Assembly: GCF_003003075.1 (NCBI RefSeq)
Contig: NZ_PVTX01000017.1
Location: forward strand, 1-38,553
DNA: 38,553 nt
Reading direction: 5' to 3'
From: Isoptericola halotolerans
GTDB lineage: Bacteria; Actinomycetota; Actinomycetes; Actinomycetales; Cellulomonadaceae
The notes beneath the pieces are model-generated. The model saw nothing but the letters and a program-made list of their open reading frames with translations. It was not told the origin of the DNA and made no database searches. Position 1 is the first letter of the stretch. Every line of letters starts with the position of its first letter. The position numbers and the translations under genes were made by a program. Below, in pieces: positions 1-6,859 of this stretch.

Positions 1-975
1 CTAGGTGTACTGACTCGGGACGTTGTTGATTCGGTCGATGGGGCGTAGGCCGCCGATGCCGGTGTGGGGTCGTTCCAGGTTGTAGTGGTCGAGCCAGATC
101 GGCAAGGCGCGGGCGCGCTCGGAGTTGGAGTCGTAGGCCCGGGCGTAGGCCCATTCGGTGGCCAGGGTCCGGTTGAGGCGTTCGGCCTTGCCGTTGGTCC
201 AGGGGCAGTGCGGCTTGATGAACTTCAACCGGATGCCCAGGCCGGCTGCGGCGTCGCGGAACGCGTGTGACTGGCGGTAGTTCTTCGCGTTGTCGCTCAA
301 GACCCGTTCGATGGTGATGCCGTGGGCGGCGTAGAACGCCGTGGCCCGGGCCAGGAACCCGGCGCAGGTCGTGCCCTTCTCATCGTCGTGGATCTCCGCG
401 TAGGCCAGCCGGGAGTGGTCATCGATCGCGGTATGGACGTAGTCGAACCCGAGCCCTCGCTTGCGGTGCGGGCGCTGCCCGCGCCCATGAACCTTCCACC
501 CGCCGCCATCGGGGATGCGGCCGAGCTTCTTGACGTCGATGTGCACCAGCGATCCCGGATGCGGGTGCTCGTAGCGGCGCGGCGTTCGCCGCGAGGCGCG
601 GATCACTTGCCCGGTGAGCGGGTCGCACTCGTGCAACAACGGCGTGTGGTGGCGGGCCAGAACACGCCCCACGGTGGAGGCTGGCACCCCGACCCGGCGA
701 GCCAGATCCACCGGACCACGGCGGGCCAGGTGCCGCCAGATCCGGATCCTGGCCTCAGTGCACGCGTGGGTGCGATGCGGGCACGAGCGCGGCCGTGAGG
801 AGCGATCCACCAGACCCGCCCGACCCTGCTGCTCGTAGCGGCGCCACCACCGCCACGCCGTGGTGCGCGAGACACCCATCTCAGCCGCGACGTGCGCCAC
901 CGGGCGACCTGCCGCGATCCGCCGGACCATCGTGAATCTTCCAGCAGGCGTCAGCCGGGCGTTAGCGTGGGACAC
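1..975 (-). CDS. IS481-family DDE transposase
   Basis: A 324-residue transposase that catalyses cut/join of the surrounding element. Residues 1-60 hold a helix-turn-helix (GVSRTTAWRWWRRYEQQG) followed by a second winged region. The RNase H-like integrase core follows, with the DDE residues visible as D147 (HIDVKK), D228 (LSDNAKNY) and E265 (GKAERLNRT), the usual IS481/rve layout. The start is GTG, preceded by GGAGG at a 6-base spacing. That ribosome-binding site lies in one arm of a perfect 12-bp inverted repeat. The TAG stop lies in the CTAG outside the inverted repeat, so it belongs to the target duplication rather than to the element. Length is normal for the family and no frameshift is seen. 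Confidence 0.93.
   Translation of the reverse strand: MSHANARLTPAGRFTMVRRIAAGRPVAHVAAEMGVSRTTAWRWWRRYEQQGRAGLVDRSSRPRSCPHRTHACTEARIRIWRHLARRGPVDLARRVGVPASTVGRVLARHHTPLLHECDPLTGQVIRASRRTPRRYEHPHPGSLVHIDVKKLGRIPDGGGWKVHGRGQRPHRKRGLGFDYVHTAIDDHSRLAYAEIHDDEKGTTCAGFLARATAFYAAHGITIERVLSDNAKNYRQSHAFRDAAAGLGIRLKFIKPHCPWTNGKAERLNRTLATEWAYARAYDSNSERARALPIWLDHYNLERPHTGIGGLRPIDRINNVPSQYT
6..30. repeat. IS left terminal inverted repeat
   Basis: It reads TGTACTGACTCGG inward and matches the right end (1068 back to 1044) at 21 of 25 positions. It also encodes the C-terminal residues of the transposase, so coding sequence runs through the repeat to the very end of the element. Confidence 0.85.
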
Positions 976-1039
976 GAGAGACCTCCGTTGGTACGAGCCG
1001 GGTTCCTAGACAGCTCCCACTCGACCCGGAGGTCTCTCG
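975..1039 (-). promoter_or_regulatory. Inverted repeat sequestering the transposase RBS
   Basis: CGAGAGACCTCC (975-986) and GGAGGTCTCTCG (1028-1039) form a perfect 12-bp inverted repeat separated by 41 bases. In a minus-strand transcript entering from outside the element, the distal arm would pair with the GGAGG ribosome-binding site and the first base of the GTG start. A transcript initiated inside the loop would lack the distal arm and leave the site free. IS10 and IS50 use this logic against read-through transcription; its use here is inference. Confidence 0.6.
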
Positions 1040-1043
1040 CTAT

Positions 1044-1068
1044 GTCAACAACCTGCCGGGTCAGTACA
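1044..1068. repeat. IS right terminal inverted repeat
   Basis: Read from 1068 inward it is TGTACTGACCCGG followed by GGTTGTTGAC. A TTGACA hexamer (1048-1043, minus strand) overlaps its inner edge and could be the -35 box of the transposase promoter. A convincing -10 is not evident: TCGAGT at an 18-bp spacer matches consensus only in part. Confidence 0.8.
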
Positions 1069-1070
1069 CC

Positions 1071-1076
1071 TAGGGT
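1071..1076 (+). promoter_or_regulatory. -10 element of glgC, rebuilt by IS target duplication
   Basis: TAGGGT ends 6 bases before the glgC ATG, the geometry of a leaderless promoter, which recurs five more times in this window. Its first four bases (TAGG) belong to the right copy of the IS target duplication CCTAGG. The insertion therefore kept the -10 element but replaced everything upstream, including any native -35 box, with IS sequence. No good -35 is visible 16-18 bases upstream inside the IS end. Confidence 0.55.
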
Positions 1077-1082
1077 CGGGGC

Positions 1083-2327
1083 ATGGCGTCGTCACATCCC
1101 CGGGTCCTGGCCATCGTCCTCGCCGGCGGAGAGGGCAAGCGACTCATGCCGCTCACTGCCCAGCGCGCCAAACCCGCCGTCCCGTTCGGCGGCATCTACC
1201 GGCTGGTCGACTTCGCCCTGTCGAACATCATCAACTCGCGCTACCTGCAGGTCATCGTGCTGACGCAGTACAAGTCGCACTCGCTGGACCGGCACATCTC
1301 CAAGACGTGGCGCATGTCCCCGCTGCTGGGCAACTACGTCTCGTCCGTCCCGGCGCAGCAGCGCGTCGGCAAGCACTGGTACCTCGGCTCGGCGGACGCG
1401 ATCTACCAGTGCCTGAACATCATCGACGACGAACGGCCCGACATCGTCGTCGTGGTCGGTGCCGACCACGTCTACCGGATGGACTTCTCGCAGATGGTCG
1501 ACGCGCACGTCGAGTCGGGCGCCCGCGCCACCGTCGCGGCGATCCGCCAGCCGATCGCGCTGGCGGACCAGTTCGGCGTCATCGACGTCGAGCCGGAGGA
1601 CCCGACGCGCATCCGCGACTTCCTCGAGAAGCCGGTGGCACCCGTCGGGCTGCCCGACTCCCCGCAGGAGGTGCTGGCCTCCATGGGCAACTACGTCTTC
1701 GACGCCGACGCCCTCGTCGAGGCGGTCACGAAGGACGCCGCCGATCCCGACTCCCGGCACGACATGGGCGGCGACATCGTCCCGGCCTTCGTCGAGGAGG
1801 GCACCGCCGGCGTGTACGACTTCATCCGCAACGAGGTCCCCGGTTCCACCGACCGGGACCGGGCGTACTGGCGTGACGTCGGGACGATCGACGCGTACTT
1901 CGACGCCAACAAGGACCTGATCGCGGTACAGCCGGTCTTCAACCTGTACAACGAGGACTGGCCGCTGTACACCGGCTACACCGGCCTGCCGCCGGCGAAG
2001 TTCGTCCACGCCGGCCCGGGGCGTCTCGGGCACGCGGCAGACTCGATCGTCTCACCAGGTGTCCTCGTCTCCGGCGCGACCGTCGCAGGGTCCATCCTGT
2101 CCCCGGGCGTGCACCTGCACTCCTGGGCGACGGTCACCGACTCCGTGGTGATGGACGGCGTCCAGGTGCACCGGCACGCCCAGGTGCACCGCGCCATCCT
2201 CGACAAGTTCGTGGTGGTGGACGAACGGGCCCGGATCGGCGTCGACCACGAGGAGGACCGGGCCCGGGGCTTCACCGTCACCGACTCGGGGATCACCGTC
2301 GTCCCGAAGGGTTCCCACGTTGCCTGA
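1083..2327 (+). CDS. glgC: Glucose-1-phosphate adenylyltransferase
   Basis: A 414-residue enzyme making ADP-glucose from glucose-1-phosphate and ATP, the first committed step of glycogen synthesis in the cytosol. The N-terminal nucleotidyltransferase domain shows [13 protein letters not shown] (about residues 13-25) with [10 protein letters not shown] following, and later FLEKP at the sugar-phosphate site. The C-terminal third is a left-handed beta-helix typical of GlgC. Length matches the family. No Shine-Dalgarno sequence lies between the IS and the ATG; the start instead follows a leaderless -10 element. The IS ends 9-14 bp upstream, so native transcriptional control is probably lost or altered. 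The stop overlaps the serB start, suggesting co-transcription. No glycogen synthase gene lies in the window. Confidence 0.96.
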   Translation: MASSHPRVLAIVLAGGEGKRLMPLTAQRAKPAVPFGGIYRLVDFALSNIINSRYLQVIVLTQYKSHSLDRHISKTWRMSPLLGNYVSSVPAQQRVGKHWYLGSADAIYQCLNIIDDERPDIVVVVGADHVYRMDFSQMVDAHVESGARATVAAIRQPIALADQFGVIDVEPEDPTRIRDFLEKPVAPVGLPDSPQEVLASMGNYVFDADALVEAVTKDAADPDSRHDMGGDIVPAFVEEGTAGVYDFIRNEVPGSTDRDRAYWRDVGTIDAYFDANKDLIAVQPVFNLYNEDWPLYTGYTGLPPAKFVHAGPGRLGHAADSIVSPGVLVSGATVAGSILSPGVHLHSWATVTDSVVMDGVQVHRHAQVHRAILDKFVVVDERARIGVDHEEDRARGFTVTDSGITVVPKGSHVA

Positions 2328-3033
2328 GAGCGCCCCCGCCGCGCCCCGTCCCCGCCCGTCCGGCCCGCCGCGTCGTCGCCGGCTCGTCGTGACCGACGTC
2401 GACTCGACCTTCGTCACGCAGGAGGTCATCGAGCTCATCGCCGAGCACGCCGGCACCCGGCACGAGGTGGCCGCCGTGACCGAGCGCGCCATGCGGGGCG
2501 AGCTCGACTTCGCCGCCTCGCTGCGCGAACGCGTCGCCACCTTCGCCGGTGTGCCGGTGTCCGCGCTCGACGCGGTGCGCGAGGCGGTGGTCCTGATGCC
2601 CGGCGCCGCCGAGCTCACGGCCGAGGTCCAGCGCCGCGGGTGGGAGATCGGCCTCGTCTCGGGCGGGTTCGCCGAGATCCTGGCACCGCTCGCGGCATCG
2701 CTCGGGATCACCCGCTGGCGCGCGAACCGCCTGGAGGTGGCCGACGGCGTCCTCACCGGCCGGACCGTGGGCCCGGTCGTGGACCGTGCCGACAAGGAGG
2801 CCACCCTGCGCGAGTGGGCGGCCGAGCTGGACCTGGACATGGCCGACACCGTCGCGGTGGGCGACGGCGCCAACGACCTCGACATGATCCGCGCCGCCGG
2901 GATCGGCATCGCGTTCGCCGCGAAGCCGCTCGTGCGCGAGCAGGCGCCCTACCGGCTCGACGGGCCGCGGCTCGACGAGGTGCTGCGCGTGATCGACGAG
3001 GTCGACGCCGCCGCCCCGGCAGCCCGGGCCTAG
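2320..3033 (+). CDS. serB: Phosphoserine phosphatase (HAD superfamily)
   Basis: A 237-residue haloacid-dehalogenase hydrolase that removes phosphate from O-phosphoserine in the last step of serine synthesis. Visible motifs are motif I DVDST (nucleophile D26, acid D28), motif II LVSGGF, and motifs III/IV with K and GDGANDLDM. The SerB-type cap region lies between motifs I and II. There is no N-terminal ACT domain, so it is the short form; a proline/arginine-rich stretch precedes motif I. The TTG start at 2320 overlaps the glgC stop by 8 bases and has GAAGGG 8 bases upstream. The stop overlaps that of the convergent sixA gene at a shared CTAG. Confidence 0.9.
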   Translation: MPESAPAAPRPRPSGPPRRRRLVVTDVDSTFVTQEVIELIAEHAGTRHEVAAVTERAMRGELDFAASLRERVATFAGVPVSALDAVREAVVLMPGAAELTAEVQRRGWEIGLVSGGFAEILAPLAASLGITRWRANRLEVADGVLTGRTVGPVVDRADKEATLREWAAELDLDMADTVAVGDGANDLDMIRAAGIGIAFAAKPLVREQAPYRLDGPRLDEVLRVIDEVDAAAPAARA

Positions 3034-3593
3034 CTCGGGCGGCCGACCCGCAGCAGCGTGGCCGACCGCTTGCCCCACTCCGACCACGGCTGCTTGGTGG
3101 CGTGCAGCACCGAGTAGGTCGCCGTCGGCACCCCGACACGGACCTGGGCCAGTGCGGCGTCGTCCGACGACTTGTCGGCGAGGTAGGCGGCGGTGGCCGC
3201 CATCGTGGGCTCGTGCCCGATGACCAGCAGCGTCCTGACCTCCGGGTCCACGTCCCTGACCAGCGCGAGCACGTCGGCGATGCTGGCCGCGTAGAGCTCG
3301 TCGCGCACCTCGGCGGCGAGGTGGTTGCGCTCGCCGTGGTTGCCCAGGTGGGCACGGGCGAGCTCCCAGGTCTGGCGGGTGCGCAGCGCGGAGGACACGA
3401 TCGTGAGGTCGGGAACCAGACCGGCCGCCGTCAGGGCCATCCCGACCCGGCCCGCCTGCTTGCGGCCGTTCAGCGCGAGCGCGCGATCCGCGTCGAGCAC
3501 GGCGCCCTTGCCGGGCTCGGCCTTGGCGTGCCGAAGCAGCACGAGCCGACGTCCCTTGTCCGGGACGTCGACCGCGTGCTTCGGCTGCTTCAC
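3030..3593 (-). CDS. sixA: SixA-like histidine phosphatase
   Basis: A 187-residue member of the histidine phosphatase (phosphoglycerate mutase-like) superfamily. The catalytic RHG-type motif is RHAKAEPG (H22), followed by TAxR-like SSALRTRQT and a late catalytic GHEPTM. Its small size and the RHAKA motif resemble SixA, which dephosphorylates phosphohistidine in signalling proteins; the true substrate here is unknown. I chose the GTG at 3593 because GAGG lies 4 bases upstream and it begins 10 bases after the fabI stop. An upstream extension would run into fabI in another frame. It is probably the last gene of the fabG-fabI-sixA operon, and it ends on a CTAG shared with serB. Confidence 0.85.
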   Translation of the reverse strand: MKQPKHAVDVPDKGRRLVLLRHAKAEPGKGAVLDADRALALNGRKQAGRVGMALTAAGLVPDLTIVSSALRTRQTWELARAHLGNHGERNHLAAEVRDELYAASIADVLALVRDVDPEVRTLLVIGHEPTMAATAAYLADKSSDDAALAQVRVGVPTATYSVLHATKQPWSEWGKRSATLLRVGRPS

Positions 3594-3603
3594 AGGACCT
3601 CGC

Positions 3604-4371
3604 TCACTGACCCATCGCGTGGACGCCGCCGTCCACGTGCACGATCTCGCCCGTGGTCGCGGGGAACCAGTCGGACAGCAACGCGACGACCGCGCGAGCC
3701 GCCGGCTCCGCCGTCGTCTGGTCCCAGCCGAGGGGCGCGCGGCGCGGCCACGCGTCCTCCATGGCCTCGAAGCCGGGGATGGACTTGGCGGCGGTCGTGC
3801 GGATCGGCCCCGCGGAGACCAGGTTGGCCCGGATGCCCGACGGGCCCAGGTCGCGGGCGAGGTACCGGTTGGCGGACTCGAGCCCGGCCTTCGCGACTCC
3901 CATCCAGTCGTAGACGGGCCAGGCGAACCCGGCGTCGAAGGTGAGTCCGACGTAGGCACCACCGTCGGTCATCAGCGGCTGGGCCGCCGTGATGAGCGAC
4001 TTGTACGAGAAGGTCGAGACCTGCACCGCGGTGGCGACGTCGTCCCATCCCGCCGAGAGGAAGTTGCCCCCCATCACGCTCTGCGGCGCGAAGCCGATCG
4101 AGTGCACGACGCCGTCGAGGCGGTCGGTGTGCTCCCGCACCTGGTCGGCGAGCGAGTCCAGGTCCTCGGAGCTGGTCACGTCGAGCTGGACGACCGGCGC
4201 GGTCACGGGAAGCCGCTTGGCGAACGCCTGGGTCAGCTTCATCTGCCGACCGAACGACGTCAGGACGATCTCCGCGCCCTCCTCCTGGGCGAGCCGCGCC
4301 GCGTGGAAAGCGATCGAGCTGTCCGTCAGGACGCCCGTGATGAGCAGCTTCTTGCCGTCGAGCAGAGCCAT
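3604..4371 (-). CDS. fabI: Enoyl-ACP reductase (NADH), InhA/FabI type
   Basis: A 255-residue short-chain dehydrogenase-like enzyme that reduces trans-2-enoyl-ACP in the final step of each fatty-acid elongation cycle. It has an N-terminal Rossmann motif with the FabI variation (ITGVLTDSSIAF) and the catalytic pair Y154 and K161 in YDWMGVAK. S91 in SIGFAP aligns with InhA Ser94. Similarity is closest to mycobacterial InhA. It starts at ATG with AAAGG upstream and sits 59 bases after fabG, the same order as fabG1-inhA in M. tuberculosis. Here it should serve ordinary FAS-II; nothing in the window suggests mycolic acids. Confidence 0.95.
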   Translation of the reverse strand: MALLDGKKLLITGVLTDSSIAFHAARLAQEEGAEIVLTSFGRQMKLTQAFAKRLPVTAPVVQLDVTSSEDLDSLADQVREHTDRLDGVVHSIGFAPQSVMGGNFLSAGWDDVATAVQVSTFSYKSLITAAQPLMTDGGAYVGLTFDAGFAWPVYDWMGVAKAGLESANRYLARDLGPSGIRANLVSAGPIRTTAAKSIPGFEAMEDAWPRRAPLGWDQTTAEPAARAVVALLSDWFPATTGEIVHVDGGVHAMGQ

Positions 4372-4405
4372 GGTGACCTTTCAGTAAAGTTCTGGTGGGA
4401 GCGTA

Positions 4406-4422
4406 TCGGGCGATGCGCCCGA
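4406..4422 (-). promoter_or_regulatory. Small hairpin between fabG and fabI
   Basis: TCGGGCG and CGCCCGA form a perfect 7-bp stem with a 3-base loop in the 59-base fabG-fabI spacer. There is no U-tract, so it is not an obvious intrinsic terminator. It could tune the fabI to fabG transcript ratio or stabilise a processed end; this is speculative. Confidence 0.35.
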
Positions 4423-4430
4423 GGGACAGT

Positions 4431-5153
4431 TCAGTGACCCATGCCGAGGCCGCCGTCGACCGGCACCACAGCACCGGAGACGTAGCCCGCGGCGTCCGAC
4501 GCGAGGAACTCCACCACGCCGGCGACCTCGTCCGGTGTCGCGAACCGACCGGCGGGGATCGCGTCCCGGTACTTCTTCTGGGTGTCCTCGGGCAGCGCGG
4601 CGGTCATGTCGGTCTCCACGAAACCGGGGGCGACCACGTTGGCCGTGATCCCGCGACCACCGAGCTCGCGGGTGATCGACCGGGCCATGCCCACGAGCGC
4701 GGCCTTCGTCGCGGAGTAGTTGACCTGACCGGGACCGCCGTAGAGCCCGACGACCGACCCGATCAGCACGATCCGTCCCGACCGGGCCCGGATCATCGGC
4801 TTGGAGGCGCGCCGCACGCAGCGGAACGTCCCCGTGAGGTTCACGTCGACGACCTGTTCGAACTCCTCGTCGCTCATCCGCATCAGCAGCTGGTCGCGGG
4901 TCACGCCCGCGTTGGCGACCAGCACCGTGGGCATGCCGAGCTGCGCCTCGATCTCGCCGAACGCGGCGTCGACCGCCGCGCTGTCCGTGACGTCCGCCAC
5001 GAATCCGTGGACGCCCTCCGGCAGGTCGCCGCCCCGGTAGATCGTCGCGACCGTGTCCCCGGCGGCGACGAATCGCTCGGCGATCGAGCGACCGATGCCG
5101 CGCGCGGCCCCGGTCACGACGACCACACGGCCGGATGCTGCCTGCTCTGCCAC
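4431..5153 (-). CDS. fabG: 3-oxoacyl-ACP reductase
   Basis: A 240-residue SDR enzyme that reduces beta-ketoacyl-ACP with NADPH in fatty-acid elongation. It shows TGAARGIG at the cofactor site (residues 14-21), NAGV, catalytic S133, and Y146/K150 in YSATK, then PGFVETDM. The GTG start at 5153 is preferred because AGAGGAG lies 6 bases upstream and the protein begins just before the Rossmann strand. A longer GTG/ATG extension upstream would be atypical. It is the first gene of a likely fabG-fabI-sixA operon. The 173-base divergent spacer to DUF3099 should hold its promoter, but I could not pick one with confidence. Confidence 0.95.
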   Translation of the reverse strand: MAEQAASGRVVVVTGAARGIGRSIAERFVAAGDTVATIYRGGDLPEGVHGFVADVTDSAAVDAAFGEIEAQLGMPTVLVANAGVTRDQLLMRMSDEEFEQVVDVNLTGTFRCVRRASKPMIRARSGRIVLIGSVVGLYGGPGQVNYSATKAALVGMARSITRELGGRGITANVVAPGFVETDMTAALPEDTQKKYRDAIPAGRFATPDEVAGVVEFLASDAAGYVSGAVVPVDGGLGMGH

Positions 5154-5314
5154 GGGATGCTCCTCTCGACGACGGACCTGCGGCCCGGGTGCACGGCGGT
5201 GCGCCTGTGCGACCGTACCCCGGTGCCGGACCTGTCCCGCGCTGACGCCGAGGCACACGTCGTCGGACGGGATTGTCGGATTCCTCCAAAGACCGAGCAG
5301 CGTGTGAGCGGCCG

Positions 5315-5320
5315 TAGACT
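5315..5320 (+). promoter_or_regulatory. -10 element, leaderless DUF3099 gene
   Basis: TAGACT ends 6 bases before the GTG at 5327, so transcription would start at or next to the start codon. No Shine-Dalgarno sequence precedes the GTG, which supports leaderless translation. No clear -35 box is visible. Confidence 0.6.
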
Positions 5321-5326
5321 GGACGG

Positions 5327-5713
5327 GTGAGCACGCCCCGGCCTCACGAGGTCCCCTCGATCACGGGCGTCCCGGCGAGTCTCGCCGAGGACCAGAGTCG
5401 GCGCCTGCGCCAGTACCTGCTCCAGATGGGACTGCGGATCGTCCTGATCCTGGCTGCCGCTCTCCTCGTGGAAGGCTGGCTGATGTGGGTCTGCTTCGCC
5501 GGCGCCGTCGTGCTGCCATACTCTGCGGTGCTGCTCGCCAACGCCGGTCGCGACCGCTCCACGCGGGAGTCCTCCGGCGTACCGGCCACCCCGCCTGCAC
5601 AGCCTCGCCAGATCGAGGCGACCACCGTTCCCCTGGAGGACCCGGGCGTGCGCGTGGTGGAGCACACCGACGACCCGCCGTCGACCGGGACAGCCGACCG
5701 GAAGGACGACTGA
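5327..5713 (+). CDS. DUF3099 membrane protein
   Basis: A 128-residue protein of the actinobacterial DUF3099 family, function unknown. The N-terminal SITGVPASLAEDQSRR is family-typical. Two hydrophobic segments follow at about residues 33-50 and 52-70, then a polar, proline-rich cytosolic or external tail of about 55 residues. It overlaps the next small gene (TGATG), and the third gene is SURF1. The trio is therefore likely one transcript, and a role in membrane or respiratory-complex biogenesis is possible by context only. Confidence 0.85.
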   Translation: MSTPRPHEVPSITGVPASLAEDQSRRLRQYLLQMGLRIVLILAAALLVEGWLMWVCFAGAVVLPYSAVLLANAGRDRSTRESSGVPATPPAQPRQIEATTVPLEDPGVRVVEHTDDPPSTGTADRKDD

Positions 5714-5952
5714 TGGACGTGCTCGGACTGGGCGCCGACCCCGTGGCCGCCGACGAGCTCGTGTGCTCCGCCAAGGGCTGTCGCGCCGAGGCCCGCTGGG
5801 GCCTGCTGTGGAACAACCCGAGGCTCCACACGCCCGAACGCCGCAAGGTGTGGCTCGCCTGCGACGACCACCGCGAGCACCTCGAGCAGTTCCTCGGCGC
5901 GCGGTCGTTCTGGAAGCAGACCGTGCCCGTCGGCGAGCTGGAGCACGTGTGA
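5713..5952 (+). CDS. Small Cys/His protein upstream of SURF1
   Basis: A 79-residue conserved actinobacterial hypothetical protein. The core has CSAKGC near residue 17, then RWGLLWNNPRLHTPERRK, then WLACDDHREHLEQFL. This C-x4-C ... C-x2-H pattern looks like a small metal-binding (zinc-ribbon-like) fold. Homologues have sometimes been labelled acetone carboxylase, which the sequence does not support. The start ATG overlaps the DUF3099 stop (TGATG) and the stop overlaps the SURF1 start (GTGA), so the three genes are translationally coupled. A metal or cofactor role in oxidase assembly is a guess from context. Confidence 0.8.
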   Translation: MDVLGLGADPVAADELVCSAKGCRAEARWGLLWNNPRLHTPERRKVWLACDDHREHLEQFLGARSFWKQTVPVGELEHV

Positions 5953-6833
5953 AGCGGACCCGTCGGCAGTGGGTCACGCTCGGTCTCGCCGCGGTGCTGC
6001 TCGCGGCCCTGTGCGTGCTCGCGGCGTTCTGGCAGTGGCACCGGTACACCGACCGCCAGGAGCAGATCGACCTCGTCGACGCGAACTACGCCGCGCAGCC
6101 CGTGCCGCTGGAGGAGCTCGTCGCCGGTCCCGGGTCGACGCTCGCGGCCGACGACGTGTGGCGGCCCGCCGTCGTCGTCGGCGAGTACGTTCCCGAGGAC
6201 ACGGTGCTCCTGCGCAACCGTCCGGTCAACGGCACCCCCGGCTTCCACCTGCTGGTGCCGCTGCGCACCGAGCTCGGCGGAGAGCCCGTGGTGATCGTCG
6301 TCGACCGCGGGTTCGTCCCGCTCGGCGCCGACGCCAGCGAGGCCGCGTCCGTCCCCGACCCCCCGGCCGGCCAGGTCGCCGTGACGGTCACGCTCCGGGC
6401 CGACGAGCCCGCCGCCGACCGTGGCGCCGAGGGCGGGACGGTGTCGCGGATCAACACCGAGCAGGTGCTGGCCGCCACGCAGGGCGCGAGCACGGCCGAC
6501 GGCGGGACCGTCGGCGCGTACGGGCAGATGCGCAGCGAGGACCCGGCCGCCGACCAGGCCCTGGTCCCGGCGCCCCGGCCGGACACCGACCCCGGCTCCC
6601 ACCTCAGCTACACGTTCCAGTGGGCGATCTTCGCCCTCGGTGCGGTCGGCGGCTTCGTGCTGCTGTGGCGGCGTGAGACGCGCGCTGCCACCGTCACCGC
6701 CGGCGAGCTCATCGCCGCCGAGGAACCCGAGGGATCCTCGCGGCCGCGCCGCGAGCGCCGCCGGCCACGCCGGGTGGACGAGGAGCACGAGGACGCGCTC
6801 GTCGACGCGGCGCGCCCGGGCCACCGGGGCTGA
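5949..6833 (+). CDS. SURF1-family cytochrome oxidase biogenesis protein
   Basis: A 294-residue membrane protein of the SURF1 family, which helps insert heme A into subunit I of aa3-type cytochrome c oxidase. It has the hallmark layout: one N-terminal transmembrane helix (about residues 8-28, followed by FWQWHRY), a large extracytoplasmic domain with LRNRPVNGTPGFHLLVPL and VDRGFVP, then a C-terminal helix (SYTFQWAIFALGAVGGFVLLW) ending in WRRE. A charged arginine/glutamate-rich tail of about 45 residues follows. The GTG start overlaps the previous stop (GTGA). Its partner ctaA (heme A synthase) lies at 24153. Confidence 0.92.
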   Translation: MKRTRRQWVTLGLAAVLLAALCVLAAFWQWHRYTDRQEQIDLVDANYAAQPVPLEELVAGPGSTLAADDVWRPAVVVGEYVPEDTVLLRNRPVNGTPGFHLLVPLRTELGGEPVVIVVDRGFVPLGADASEAASVPDPPAGQVAVTVTLRADEPAADRGAEGGTVSRINTEQVLAATQGASTADGGTVGAYGQMRSEDPAADQALVPAPRPDTDPGSHLSYTFQWAIFALGAVGGFVLLWRRETRAATVTAGELIAAEEPEGSSRPRRERRRPRRVDEEHEDALVDAARPGHRG

Positions 6834-6859
6834 CGCCACCGCGGCTCCGCACGGGCGCC

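Larger units (their letters stand above)
6..1068 (-). mobile_element. IS481-family insertion sequence, complete
   Basis: A 1063-bp element with one transposase gene reading leftward. Its ends are imperfect inverted repeats starting TGTACTGAC (21 of the outer 25 bases match). It is flanked on the right by CCTAGG (1069-1074) and on the left by CTAGG (1-5; the first base of the hexamer lies outside the window). This fits the 6-bp target duplication of the NCTAGN type known for IS481 itself. The alternative is that CTAG belongs to the inverted repeats, giving an element of 1-1073. The transposase is intact, so the element may be active. It sits 9 bp from the glgC start codon. Confidence 0.88.

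Noticed and set aside
1042-1263. Outward-reading small frame from the IS right end, with GGAGG 9 bases before an ATG
   Set aside because: It enters glgC in the wrong frame and its product has no recognisable features. The GGAGG is simply the other arm of the transposase inverted repeat.
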